DNA of 5,904 nt from Candidatus Tectimicrobiota bacterium (GCA_016193065.1 JACPSX010000169.1:1-5904), one strand, 5' to 3'; shown: positions 1-5,281, numbered from the stretch's first letter. Translations and numbers: made by a program. Notes: a model not told the origin generated them from the letters alone.

Positions 1-235
1 CATTCTTTTCAAAGCGGCCTACATCCCTTGCTGTATCGAGTATACCCTCCGCCCCTCTAGCCACGCCTCCGCGATCCACCGTATGGACAATTCCCGCGTC
101 ACTGTCGGCTGGGCCCCAATCGCGGCCAAGCCCCTTTTCAACTTTCCCTTCGGAAACCTCACGCTTCTCAGCAATGTTGCGCACGGCCTCGAGGTGTGAC
201 TCCTCCTGTCCTTGGCAACGTCGGTTCAAAACCAT
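1..235 (-). CDS. Open frame running off the left edge, hypothetical protein (partial)
   Basis: Reading on the minus strand from an ATG at 235-233, there are 78 codons with no stop before the window ends. The next in-frame stop upstream is a TGA 15 bp before this ATG, so the protein cannot start much earlier. The predicted product is hydrophilic and rich in Glu, Arg, Gly and Asp, with no signal peptide or membrane segment; it includes the stretch EAVRNIAEKREVSEGK. I do not recognise a family. No Shine-Dalgarno sequence sits at a usual distance from the ATG; an AGGAGG lies inside the frame but no start codon follows it closely. It lies 28 bp after the end of the broken gene at 264-689, so it could be the third gene of the same unit or another decayed piece. 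Supported only by its open frame and protein-like composition. Confidence 0.35.
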   Translation of the reverse strand, partial: MVLNRRCQGQEESHLEAVRNIAEKREVSEGKVEKGLGRDWGPADSDAGIVHTVDRGGVARGAEGILDTARDVGRFEKN

Positions 236-263
236 TGAGGTGGAACATCAGTTAAGGAATCTG

Positions 264-689
264 CTATCCATTTCCTTTGCCACTCCGCCGCCGCCTGGCT
301 TTTCTTTGAACCTCCTGCCTGCGAGGCCACGGTGCCTTACCGTCAAAGATGGGTCCGATCCGCTGCATCACAACTGGTAAGATCTCGCGGATCTGGGGCA
401 CCGTAAGGGCATGTGCATACTTTCCTCTGTAGACACAGAAGAACAGTACCTCTCGGGTCTTACGGACCCAAACGCGATCAGAGTATAGGCGACCCTCACG
501 GACGGTCTCAATAAGCACGGGGCGGTCAAAGATCACTATGAGGCCAGGGCCCCCACCGGGATGGGGTTGCACGTCTTTGACGCGTAAGTCTTCCACTGTA
601 ACGCCTTTGTATCGTTATCCTCTGTGTCCCACGACCTGCGTCACCGGGTGGAGGAGCCAGGTCTTGAAGACGTCAATTGAGTCAGGCAT
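264..689 (-). pseudogene. Unknown small protein gene interrupted by an in-frame TAA
   Basis: An ATG at 689-687 follows the end of the C39-like gene with one base between its TGA stop and this ATG, an arrangement typical of translational coupling. The frame runs 24 codons, meets TAA at 617-615, then continues in the same frame for 116 more codons to a TAG at 266-264. The part after the stop is protein-like, with alternating hydrophobic segments (PGLIVIFDRPVLIETV; EVLFFCVYRGKYAHAL) and a basic Arg/Lys-rich tail. A GTG at 596-594 with AAAGGCG about 6 nt upstream could restart translation and give a 110-residue product, so a shortened functional protein is possible. Alternatively the real gene always began at the GTG and the first 24 codons are chance. 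I do not recognise the family. The upstream coupled gene is clearly decayed, which favours a pseudogene. Confidence 0.45.
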
Positions 690-690
690 C

Positions 691-1461
691 TCACTTTCCA
701 CGGGGGCGCCTCTCCTTCTGCGGGGCGACCCCGTTCAAGACTGGGAGGTAGTCCAGAACACCCACCGTGATGCCCAGGTATCGCGGAAGGCCACCAAGCT
801 CCACGGTAGTGCCGAACAGCAATGTATCCAACTCAGGCAACAGGTACCCCCTGTTCCGATACTCGGCAGGGTCCATCAGCGCATACTCTCCCAATCTGTC
901 GAGCGCGACCAAGTAGGTAATGCAGATTCACTCGCGCCCCAACCGGGACCATGGTCACGAGCATCAATCGCCACCCCTGGTGCATAAGGCCAGCGAGGGT
1001 AATCGCATCATGCCTGCCCCGTGTGATAATGACGCCATTTGCCTCGGCCTCAACCAGAGCGGATTCGTGCTCAGTGAACTACCCCGGAGCAAGCTGCGGG
1101 GCATCAAGTGCCAGAACAGGAAGAGCCCTGCGCGGCGAGCCGCGGGGAATGAACCCCCTTCGATTCAAGTGGCTCACGGCCTCAAAGGCCACCAGTTCTG
1201 CACGGACGGACCTCCGGATCCTCTGCAAGCGTTCGTCATCCTGCCAGATTCCAGATACTATCCCGTAATCTCGTCGTGCAGTGATGGCCAACCTCCCAGG
1301 GACTGACCATATTTCGTCATTCCCCTGACCCGACGCCAGACTCGTTCCTCTGCTTCATCGGTGTTTGGCTCAGCATGAAGTTCGGCCAGAGGAACCGTCA
1401 CCGCCGCTGCTCCACAAGAATCCTGGTATTGCTGCCGACGCGCTAACAGGTCATCATCCAT
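691..1461 (-). pseudogene. C39-like (DUF3335/PF11814-type) cysteine peptidase, frameshifted
   Basis: The start is ATG 1461-1459, with GGAGAG (1475-1470) 8 nt upstream. Codons 1-57 contain QQYQDSCGAAA: Cys16 with Gln10 six residues before it, the nucleophile and oxyanion pair of C39 and other papain-fold peptidases. At about 1291 the frame shifts (one base missing) and continues as LAITARRDYG through WQDDERLQRI. A TAG at 1081-1079 interrupts the same frame, which resumes with FTEHESALVEAEANG and reaches VNLHYL. At about 913 a second shift (one base extra) leads to VALDRLGEYALMDPAEY, then a TGA at 693-691. The LHYL histidine and the MDP aspartate stand where the C39 family has its other two catalytic residues. 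From memory of the family, the order SCG / WRR...GG / LA..ARR.G...W / HY / DP fits the Peptidase_C39-like DUF3335 group better than bacteriocin-export C39 domains. No ABC transporter or membrane segment is attached. Three separate lesions make this a decayed gene; the family call is inference. Confidence 0.65.
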
Positions 1462-1561
1462 CGCCGCCGCTCTCCGGAAACAACAAGGCCCTGGGCGTAC
1501 GGCAGGAAGCCACACCCATGGCCGCAAACCGGAAGGTCAGAGCCTCCCGGAACCTATTCAT
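1454..1561 (-). CDS. Possible 35-residue leader peptide overlapping the C39-like start
   Basis: An ATG at 1561-1559 opens a frame of 35 codons ending in TGA at 1456-1454, overlapping the ATG of the peptidase gene by 8 nt in another frame. Such an overlap can couple or attenuate translation of the next gene. The peptide begins MNRFREAL and contains several Arg; no signal or known motif is visible. The SD is weak (GGCGG about 9 nt upstream). In the second leader copy the matching position is ATA, not ATG, and the frame continues into the downstream ORF, so the peptide is not conserved as an independent unit. It may be a by-product of the structured RNA. Confidence 0.2.
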   Translation of the reverse strand: MNRFREALTFRFAAMGVASCRTPRALLFPESGGDG

Positions 1562-1576
1562 TTACTGCCGCCGTGC
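1470..1576 (-). promoter_or_regulatory. Structured leader RNA, copy 1 (upstream of the C39-like gene)
   Basis: Stem A pairs GCACGGCGGCAG (1576-1565) with a segment at 1508-1497; I count 10 of 12 positions as Watson-Crick or G-U. Between the arms, an 8-bp hairpin CCGGGAGG/CCTTCCGG closes a CTCTGA loop. Stem B pairs GGCCATGGGT (1523-1514) with GCCCAGGGCC (1496-1487), with one A-G mismatch, and is followed by TTGTTGTTT. The 3' arm of stem B begins at the base right after the 3' arm of stem A, so the two stems are interleaved. The SD of the peptidase gene (1475-1470) comes just after the T-rich run. The sequence aligns with 5156-5269 and is the less well paired copy, as expected beside a decayed gene. 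I recognise no known riboswitch class. Confidence 0.55.
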
Positions 1577-1588
1577 TTGAGTTGTCTC

Positions 1589-1618
1589 AGTGAAGCAAGC
1601 CTTTCCGCATCCTGTCAA
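1589..1618 (-). promoter_or_regulatory. Sigma-70-type promoter of leader copy 1
   Basis: A perfect -35 box TTGACA lies at 1618-1613, followed by an 18-nt spacer and a weak -10 TTCACT at 1594-1589 (matching T1, A4 and T6 of TATAAT). The -35 is exactly 36 nt from the first base of the leader stem, the same distance as in copy 2. Transcription would start a few nt before the leader stem. The poor -10 may reflect decay or a need for an activator. Confidence 0.45.
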
Positions 1619-1934
1619 TATGAAACTGCCATTCTCCGCTTGGTTGCTCCGTGACCTCCGATGCAACTCCGCCGTCCGGTTGCGTGGATCTGGCGTCAGG
1701 GGATGGTTTGGTGAAGAGGGATGTGTGCGACGGGACCCAAGCCGGCCTTTATTCCAGCCACCCTTTTTTCGGGGACCCCCTGGATCCCGCATCCACTTTA
1801 GGAATCTGAAGGCATTCGTCGCTGTCAGGCACGGCCGATCCACCTGCTGGGCTACTGGAAGTCTTCCATCCCATCCGCCTGGCCCAGTTCGATTTTCGCG
1901 ACGTGCTTGTCAGCATTGCAGCCCCCGTGGATGA
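1619..1934. other. Gene-free stretch downstream of the M48 gene
   Basis: About 315 bp between the stop of the M48 gene and the promoter of leader copy 1. Both strands have open frames here, but their predicted products are rich in Pro, Arg, Ser and Trp and do not look like proteins, and no SD precedes them. I see no convincing terminator for the M48 operon: there is no GC hairpin with a T tract in the minus-strand direction. A TTTTTT run at 1765-1770 has no hairpin before it. The part around 1775-1830 (CTGGATCCCGCATCC on the plus strand) has the look of a dispersed intergenic repeat, which one window cannot prove. Confidence 0.4.
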
Positions 1935-2993
1935 TCATCGAGGAGTACCTTCGTGCACTACAGAGCCAACAGTGGTCTTCCGAATGAAGAGCGTGGATTC
2001 ATCGTGTTGAAGCACCACCTCGAACATCTCGTCATCACGCTCATTGACCCACCCCGCTACCTCCCACCCATTCATCCGCTGGAGACGCATAAGGGGCAGC
2101 ACGCGGAGGCGGTCCCGCTGCTCTGGAGCAGGTTGACGGTAATGGCGCAGCTCAACCACATCGGTGTGGGCGACGGTTACTGTCCCCTCAGCGGTGCGGA
2201 TCAGGTACGCTCCCCGATCAACTTGCTCCAACGTGCCTGAGTAACTCAAACCGCTGGATGTCAGTATTACCACGCGCCCCCCAGGTGGCAAGTCAATTGG
2301 CTTGGGCTGCGGCTGGACCCTGACGACTGCTGGAAGAGGGTCCGCCCTAGGCTGCAACTTGGCGATTTCGGCGATCCTATCCTCGATGTTCGGATGGGTT
2401 GCGAACAAGCCTCCGCCTGTTCGCCCATACCGATTTCGGAGGAGCGTCAGTACCTGGAGCATCGTGCGCTCCGGTTCCGCGTAACCCGTCTTGCGGAGGA
2501 TTTCCACTGCTTTCTGATCTGCCTCAAGCTCCTGCGACCGTGAAAAGGCACGGACGACGAGCGGGTTTACAAGCTCGTCGGCGTGCCTAAGGCCTGGGAG
2601 CTTAGTGTCCAGGACCGCGAACACCGTGCTGATCACCACAGACGTGACAATGGACTTGCCCACATGGCCTAGAGCCTCATGGGCGACCTCGTGCGCGACA
2701 ACCCCATCGATAGTTTCCTGATCTTGAGTCGCTAGCCCATCTGTGAAATAGAATACACCCCCTCCCGCATTCGCCGCGTTGATCTCATGAGACCGGATCA
2801 TGCCCATCTTAAAGGCTCGAGGGTTCTCCCCAGCAGCCATCCCTGCCCGGTAGAGGGATTGGGCCAGCCGTTGATGCTGCGGAGATGAGGCGTCAGCCCG
2901 GTAGGCACCTTTGGGGACGGCTGTCCCGCAGGCAGCGAGGGCGACCGCGAAGGAGGCGAGGAGAGCGGCTCCGAACCTTTTTCCAATGTCCAT
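1935..2993 (-). CDS. M48-family zinc metalloprotease, outer-membrane lipoprotein
   Basis: A 352-residue protein. Residues 1-22 are a lipoprotein signal (KR, a hydrophobic core, lipobox LAAC) with Cys22 to be lipidated; Gly follows the Cys, which favours outer-membrane sorting under the E. coli rule. The catalytic domain runs from about 36 to 215: an INAANAGGGVFYFTDGLA segment (the usual NAF..GG region of M48), HEVAH at 101-105 (two zinc-binding His and the catalytic Glu), the third ligand in ELEAD with Glu155, and THPNIEDR at 199-206, the conserved distal THP. The family (BepA/Oma1/HtpX-like) cleaves misfolded or mistargeted envelope proteins. Residues 228-290 form a separate small beta-rich segment (GGRVVILTSSG, GAYLIRTAEGTVTV) like an SH3/LSm-type barrel, and the rest has no name I can give. 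The ATG is 15 bp after the stop of the PDZ lipoprotein gene, and the SD AGGAAG overlaps that stop codon, so the two are an operon. All key residues are intact. Confidence 0.93.
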   Translation of the reverse strand: MDIGKRFGAALLASFAVALAACGTAVPKGAYRADASSPQHQRLAQSLYRAGMAAGENPRAFKMGMIRSHEINAANAGGGVFYFTDGLATQDQETIDGVVAHEVAHEALGHVGKSIVTSVVISTVFAVLDTKLPGLRHADELVNPLVVRAFSRSQELEADQKAVEILRKTGYAEPERTMLQVLTLLRNRYGRTGGGLFATHPNIEDRIAEIAKLQPRADPLPAVVRVQPQPKPIDLPPGGRVVILTSSGLSYSGTLEQVDRGAYLIRTAEGTVTVAHTDVVELRHYRQPAPEQRDRLRVLPLMRLQRMNGWEVAGWVNERDDEMFEVVLQHDESTLFIRKTTVGSVVHEGTPR

Positions 2994-3002
2994 TTGAGCT
3001 CG

Positions 3003-3011
3003 CTCTTCCTA
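3003..3011 (-). promoter_or_regulatory. Ribosome binding site overlapping the upstream stop codon
   Basis: On the minus strand the sequence TAGGAAGAG contains both the TAG stop of the PDZ lipoprotein gene and the AGGAAG SD for the M48 gene, whose ATG is about 11 nt further on. Termination and initiation on the same bases suggest translational coupling and fix the ATG at 2993 as the start. Confidence 0.6.
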
Positions 3012-4223
3012 CGGTCGCCCCCGAAGGATGACCATCGGCTGTTCGATCTGACGCTGATACTGCCCGCGAAAGGCCTTGACCAGGACAGTTGACCCCGCGC
3101 TCTTGCTTGCTAGGAGTGCGGCGACGTGACCCGGGCCTTCAAGATCAATTCCGTCAATCGCCACGATCACGTCACCGGGATCCAAATCGATAGGGGGCAG
3201 GTCTGGATTCCGGGCAAAAGGTAAGACTACAGCGCCGCGACCGGGTCGGAGGCCGACTCGTTCGAGGGTCTGCTGGTCCGGAGAACCGAGAGGGACCCCG
3301 AGCCAGGGCCCGGTGGGGGGCACCGGTGCTGTGGGCGGACTGGCCTTTGCCAAAGGTTGAGTCGGGCTGGCAGGCACGCTGGGCGTGGGGGCGGATGCTT
3401 GCGCGGACGGTGAGGGTAACTGGGCTGGCGCACTGGGGGGCGTATGACCCTCGGGAGCGAGTGAGAAGCCAGTCAGCTCGGCGATAATCCACCCTTCGTT
3501 CATGTAATTAACCAGCTTCACATGGCGACGAACCTTTGGCGAGTACCAAGCTTCCGAAACTCGTGCACCAAAATCGGATGTGGAGAGCAGATAGAATGCT
3601 TCGAACTCGCCTGCTGGCACCCGGACGACCCCGTACCCCTTCACCTCAAAGTTCGTGGAGGTGTTTATTTTTCCAGTCTGGGTCTCCATCTCCCCTTTGG
3701 ACTGCCAAGTTTTTCCGACCTCCAATGGCCAAGCATAGCTCTGCAAAGGCGGCGTATGGGTAGCCGTGATCTTATCCTTCTCCTGGACCTGAATTGTCTG
3801 CAAGTCCTCACTCAGGAGCAGTTTGTTTTCACCGAACTTGACCACATACGCCGTCAGGCCCTTAGCAAGTTCCTTCCCTATGACCTCTTGTCGGCTGGTG
3901 CCACTTCTAATCCCTGATAGCTGGTAGGTCCACACGTAGCCAGTTTCCCATAGTGGGCGACCGACCTTGGACGGGCTGACCCCCATACGCTGCTCTACCT
4001 TCGGCGCTTCGGTCCTTTCGAAATCCTCCAGATCCACAAACCCGAGCGCTTTCTGTTGGTTCACGCATTCCAAATACGAGCCGACTGCGACCGTAGTGCC
4101 AATGACACCAAACCCGAATGACCCACATCGCACCTGCCTTCCCCGCGCACTGATCATGACTTTGGGAGGTGCGGCGCAGCCTATGAGAGTCAGGAGGATC
4201 AGAAGGGAGAGGATGGCCTTCAT
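3009..4223 (-). CDS. Lipoprotein with C-terminal PDZ domain
   Basis: A 404-residue protein. I start it at ATG 4223-4221, with AAAGGGGG (4236-4229) 5 nt upstream, because the protein then opens with a textbook lipoprotein signal (MKAILSLLILLTLIGC, lipobox LIGC, Cys16). The frame stays open 36 codons further upstream to 4331, but that extension looks non-coding. Residues 20-60 hold two more Cys (33, 53) around a Gly/Val-rich stretch and could form a disulfide. Residues 90-255 are a beta-rich domain (YVWTYQLSG, LEVGKTWQSKG, VRVPAGEFEAFYL, AWYSPKVRRHVKL) like the lipoprotein domains with a VPAG..F..Y motif near DUF3108; this is a resemblance, not an assignment. A Pro/Ala/Ser/Thr-rich linker spans 257-305. 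Residues 306-400 are a PDZ domain with GPWLGV at its start and the core LDPGDVIVAIDG at 347-358. PDZ domains bind peptide C-termini or exposed chains, so the protein may present substrates to the M48 protease encoded 15 bp downstream. No protease motif of its own is seen. Confidence 0.9.
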   Translation of the reverse strand: MKAILSLLILLTLIGCAAPPKVMISARGRQVRCGSFGFGVIGTTVAVGSYLECVNQQKALGFVDLEDFERTEAPKVEQRMGVSPSKVGRPLWETGYVWTYQLSGIRSGTSRQEVIGKELAKGLTAYVVKFGENKLLLSEDLQTIQVQEKDKITATHTPPLQSYAWPLEVGKTWQSKGEMETQTGKINTSTNFEVKGYGVVRVPAGEFEAFYLLSTSDFGARVSEAWYSPKVRRHVKLVNYMNEGWIIAELTGFSLAPEGHTPPSAPAQLPSPSAQASAPTPSVPASPTQPLAKASPPTAPVPPTGPWLGVPLGSPDQQTLERVGLRPGRGAVVLPFARNPDLPPIDLDPGDVIVAIDGIDLEGPGHVAALLASKSAGSTVLVKAFRGQYQRQIEQPMVILRGRP

Positions 4224-4406
4224 GGAAGCCCCCTTTCTGTATGCCTGATCGTTGTGGGTATGAGAACCGGGGGCGAGGAAGTGGCCCCTGGATGCACCTC
4301 GGGGCGCGAAAGATAACCAAATGGCCAGCATGACCCGCTGAACACGCCGGGGAGTAGGCCAGAGTCCCCTCGGGACACCGGGCGAGGGGGGGGCCGCTCG
4401 CCTTTG

Positions 4407-4436
4407 AGGCTAACCGAGACCGTTCTTGTGTGTCAA
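4407..4436 (-). promoter_or_regulatory. Probable promoter of the PDZ lipoprotein-M48 operon
   Basis: A perfect -35 TTGACA at 4436-4431, an 18-nt spacer and a -10 TAGCCT at 4412-4407, which keeps the key T1, A2 and T6. Transcription from here gives a 5' leader of about 175 nt before the ATG at 4223. That leader contains small GC hairpins: GGCGAG/CTCGCC with a C-run in the loop (about 4382-4403), and GTCCC-GAG-GGGAC just after. No recognisable riboswitch. The weak -10 keeps confidence moderate. Confidence 0.5.
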
Positions 4437-4444
4437 CAGGGAAG

Positions 4445-4505
4445 CCATCCCCGGCCAGGGCCGCGGGAGGGCCTTTTCCCGTCGCGAACGCTAGGCCGGG
4501 GATGG
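4445..4505. repeat. Perfect 12-bp inverted repeat next to the operon promoter
   Basis: CCATCCCCGGCC at 4445-4456 and its exact reverse complement at 4494-4505, separated by 37 nt. The interior has a weaker inner pairing around GCGGGA and TCCCGTCGC. The repeat lies just upstream of the -35 box at 4436-4431. It could be two operator half-sites, a structured RNA on the plus strand, or the stem of a small dispersed element. No T tract follows either arm, so it is not a terminator. Confidence 0.5.
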
Positions 4506-4586
4506 GTGGTTAACCCGCCAGTTTCACTGAGACTCTACGATCCGAAAATTCCCCTTGACTTTTCCCGCCCAGAGTATGAAGCTTCC

Positions 4587-4709
4587 ATTGTCGCCCCAAC
4601 CAGGAGACACGGGAAACCGTGGTTTCGGGCGAGCCGACACGCGCAAGTCGGTCATTGCCTGGATGGGCCAGGGACCTGCGAAAGCAGCCCCTGGCCGCTT
4701 GTTTTTTAT
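4587..4709 (+). ncRNA. Candidate small structured RNA ended by its own terminator
   Basis: A row of hairpins on the plus strand. The outer stem TCGCCC (4591-4596)/GGGCGA (4627-4632) encloses CACGG-GAAA-CCGTG with a GNRA tetraloop, AAC/GTT pairs below it and a one-sided 7-nt bulge CAGGAGA. Then come CCGAC-N8-GTCGG (about 4634-4651) and a terminator (4666-4709). No protein-like frame fits between them. A TATGAA at 4575-4580 is at the right distance to start RNA near 4587, but the nearest -35-like TTGACT (4555-4560) is only 14 nt away, so the promoter is doubtful. It matches none of SRP RNA, 6S, tmRNA, RNase P or the riboswitch classes I know. The start is inferred; the end is set by the terminator. 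Confidence 0.38.
4666..4709 (+). terminator. Rho-independent terminator with no annotated plus-strand gene
   Basis: The arm GGCCAGGGACCTGC (4666-4679) pairs with GCAGCCCCTGGCC (4684-4696), with a small internal mismatch, across a GAAA tetraloop at 4680-4683. It is followed by GCTTG and six T (4702-4707). The T tract is on the plus strand only; on the minus strand the hairpin is followed by CATCCAGG, so it does not serve the minus-strand ORF that ends at 4706. It points to plus-strand transcription arriving from the left. Confidence 0.72.
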
Positions 4710-5125
4710 GGCCAGATCCGCGGGTGGGTCCGGATCTTCAAAATCGTACTCGTTCCGGCTGAGTATGCCGTGATGAAGTGCGACACCCCCTTGCGGTTAG
4801 GAGTCTGTATCACCACAGCAAAGTCCTCGCCCCAACCGGACCCGGTAAGTAGGTAGACCTCCCGCCCCTTGACGTGGGCTTGTCGAATCTCCTCTGGCCT
4901 CTGAAGTGCCTCTAAGATCCACGGCATCCGCTCAGCCCGCTCAAGATCGAAATACTGTCCGTTTCTCCAGAACACATGGGCCCAGTTGTGGGCGGTAAAG
5001 ATCACGCGCACCTGCGTGCCACCCCGGGAGGCGAACACCTTCGCCCAGACGAAGTGCTTGAAGAAGTACGCCTTGAAATCATTCTCGCTCGTGAACCCAA
5101 GGACCTGCGGCGGCGGCCTGGTCAT
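4706..5125 (-). CDS. Small protein resembling BECR/PBECR nuclease-toxin domains
   Basis: The frame gives 139 residues from ATG 5125-5123, or 142 from an in-frame GTG at 5134-5132. The SD GGGAGG (5143-5138) is 12 nt from the ATG and 3 nt from the GTG, so neither spacing is ideal; I prefer the ATG. No signal peptide or transmembrane segment: a cytosolic or delivered protein. Counting from the ATG, residues 39-54 (VRVIFTAHNWAHVFWR) form a beta strand with two His. Residues 62-81 carry ERAERMPWILEALQRPEEI, the 'R..R..WI..tl..P..I' helix, and 89-93 and 102-107 are strands (VYLLT, FAVVIQ). Then comes GVSHFITAYSAG at 113-124, the 'hhTaY' motif. This order is what I recall from the barnase/EndoU/colicin E5-D/RelE (BECR) fold and the phage-linked PBECR families, which are RNases or toxins. 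No antitoxin-like gene is adjacent. It sits behind leader copy 2, and its TAA overlaps the T tract of the plus-strand terminator. Family is inference; that it is coding is more secure. Confidence 0.6.
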   Translation of the reverse strand: MTRPPPQVLGFTSENDFKAYFFKHFVWAKVFASRGGTQVRVIFTAHNWAHVFWRNGQYFDLERAERMPWILEALQRPEEIRQAHVKGREVYLLTGSGWGEDFAVVIQTPNRKGVSHFITAYSAGTSTILKIRTHPRIWP

Positions 5126-5155
5126 CCTGGGCACCTGCCTCCCTACGTCTTCATA

Positions 5156-5269
5156 CCTCCCAGAAAACAGCGAGGCCCCGGGTGCACGGCGGGCAGCCAG
5201 AACCCAGGGCCTCGCGTACCGGCAGGCCGGAGCCTCCCGCCACCTTATGCCCTTGTGTGCCCGCCGTGC
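5156..5269 (-). promoter_or_regulatory. Structured leader RNA, copy 2, with attenuator-like hairpin (upstream of the nuclease-like ORF)
   Basis: Stem A is a perfect 12-bp pairing of GCACGGCGGGCA (5269-5258) with TGCCCGCCGTGC (5195-5184). Stem B is a 13-bp pairing of CGAGGCCCTGGGT (5214-5202) with ACCCGGGGCCTCG (5183-5171), one G-U included, followed by CTGTTTTCT: a Rho-independent terminator shape. The 3' arm of stem A fills the loop of stem B and ends on the base before stem B's 3' arm. The stems are therefore either alternatives (aptamer versus terminator) or an H-type pseudoknot with coaxial helices. CGGGAGGCTC between them is shared with copy 1. GGAGG at 5160-5156 follows, with a stray ATG AAG ACG TAG mini-frame, then the ORF's own SD. 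No known riboswitch consensus is recognised. Confidence 0.6.
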
Positions 5270-5281
5270 TTTCGTTGAGCC

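Noticed and set aside
538-1306. Overlapping plus-strand ORFs of 105 to 149 codons
   Set aside because: They are antisense to the decayed C39-like and downstream genes, have no SD, and have Pro/Arg/Ser-rich composition.
691-1461. Programmed frameshifting or stop-codon recoding to explain the broken peptidase frame
   Set aside because: No slippery heptamer or stimulatory stem at about 1291 or 913. TAG, TAA and TGA are all used as real stops by intact genes here, and three lesions in one gene fit decay.
1562-1934. Plus- and minus-strand ORFs of 114 and 93 codons
   Set aside because: Non-protein-like composition on both strands, no SD, and they cross the promoter and start of leader copy 1.
3172-3917. 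ORFs inside the PDZ lipoprotein gene in other frames
   Set aside because: Shadows of a GC-rich coding region with a Pro/Ala linker; the lipoprotein frame carries signal, domain and PDZ motifs.
4223-4331. Earlier start for the PDZ lipoprotein at 4331
   Set aside because: It would add 36 non-coding-like residues before a perfect lipoprotein signal; the ATG at 4223 has a strong SD 5 nt away.
4523-4533. Eleven bases TTCACTGAGAC shared with the -10 region of leader copy 1
   Set aside because: A single 11-mer match is expected by chance in a window of this size, and no -35 box accompanies it here.
4404-4856. Plus-strand ORF of 150 codons
   Set aside because: It runs through an inverted repeat, the hairpins and the terminator, and overlaps the nuclease-like ORF antisense; no SD and no recognisable domain.
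5156-5269. Leader copy 2 as a cobalamin, c-di-GMP or SAH riboswitch
   Set aside because: Fragments such as CCTGCCGG and CTCCGGCC recall these classes, but their invariant motifs (GCCACTG box, GCAAA/CCTAA, GAGGAGCGCTGC) are missing.
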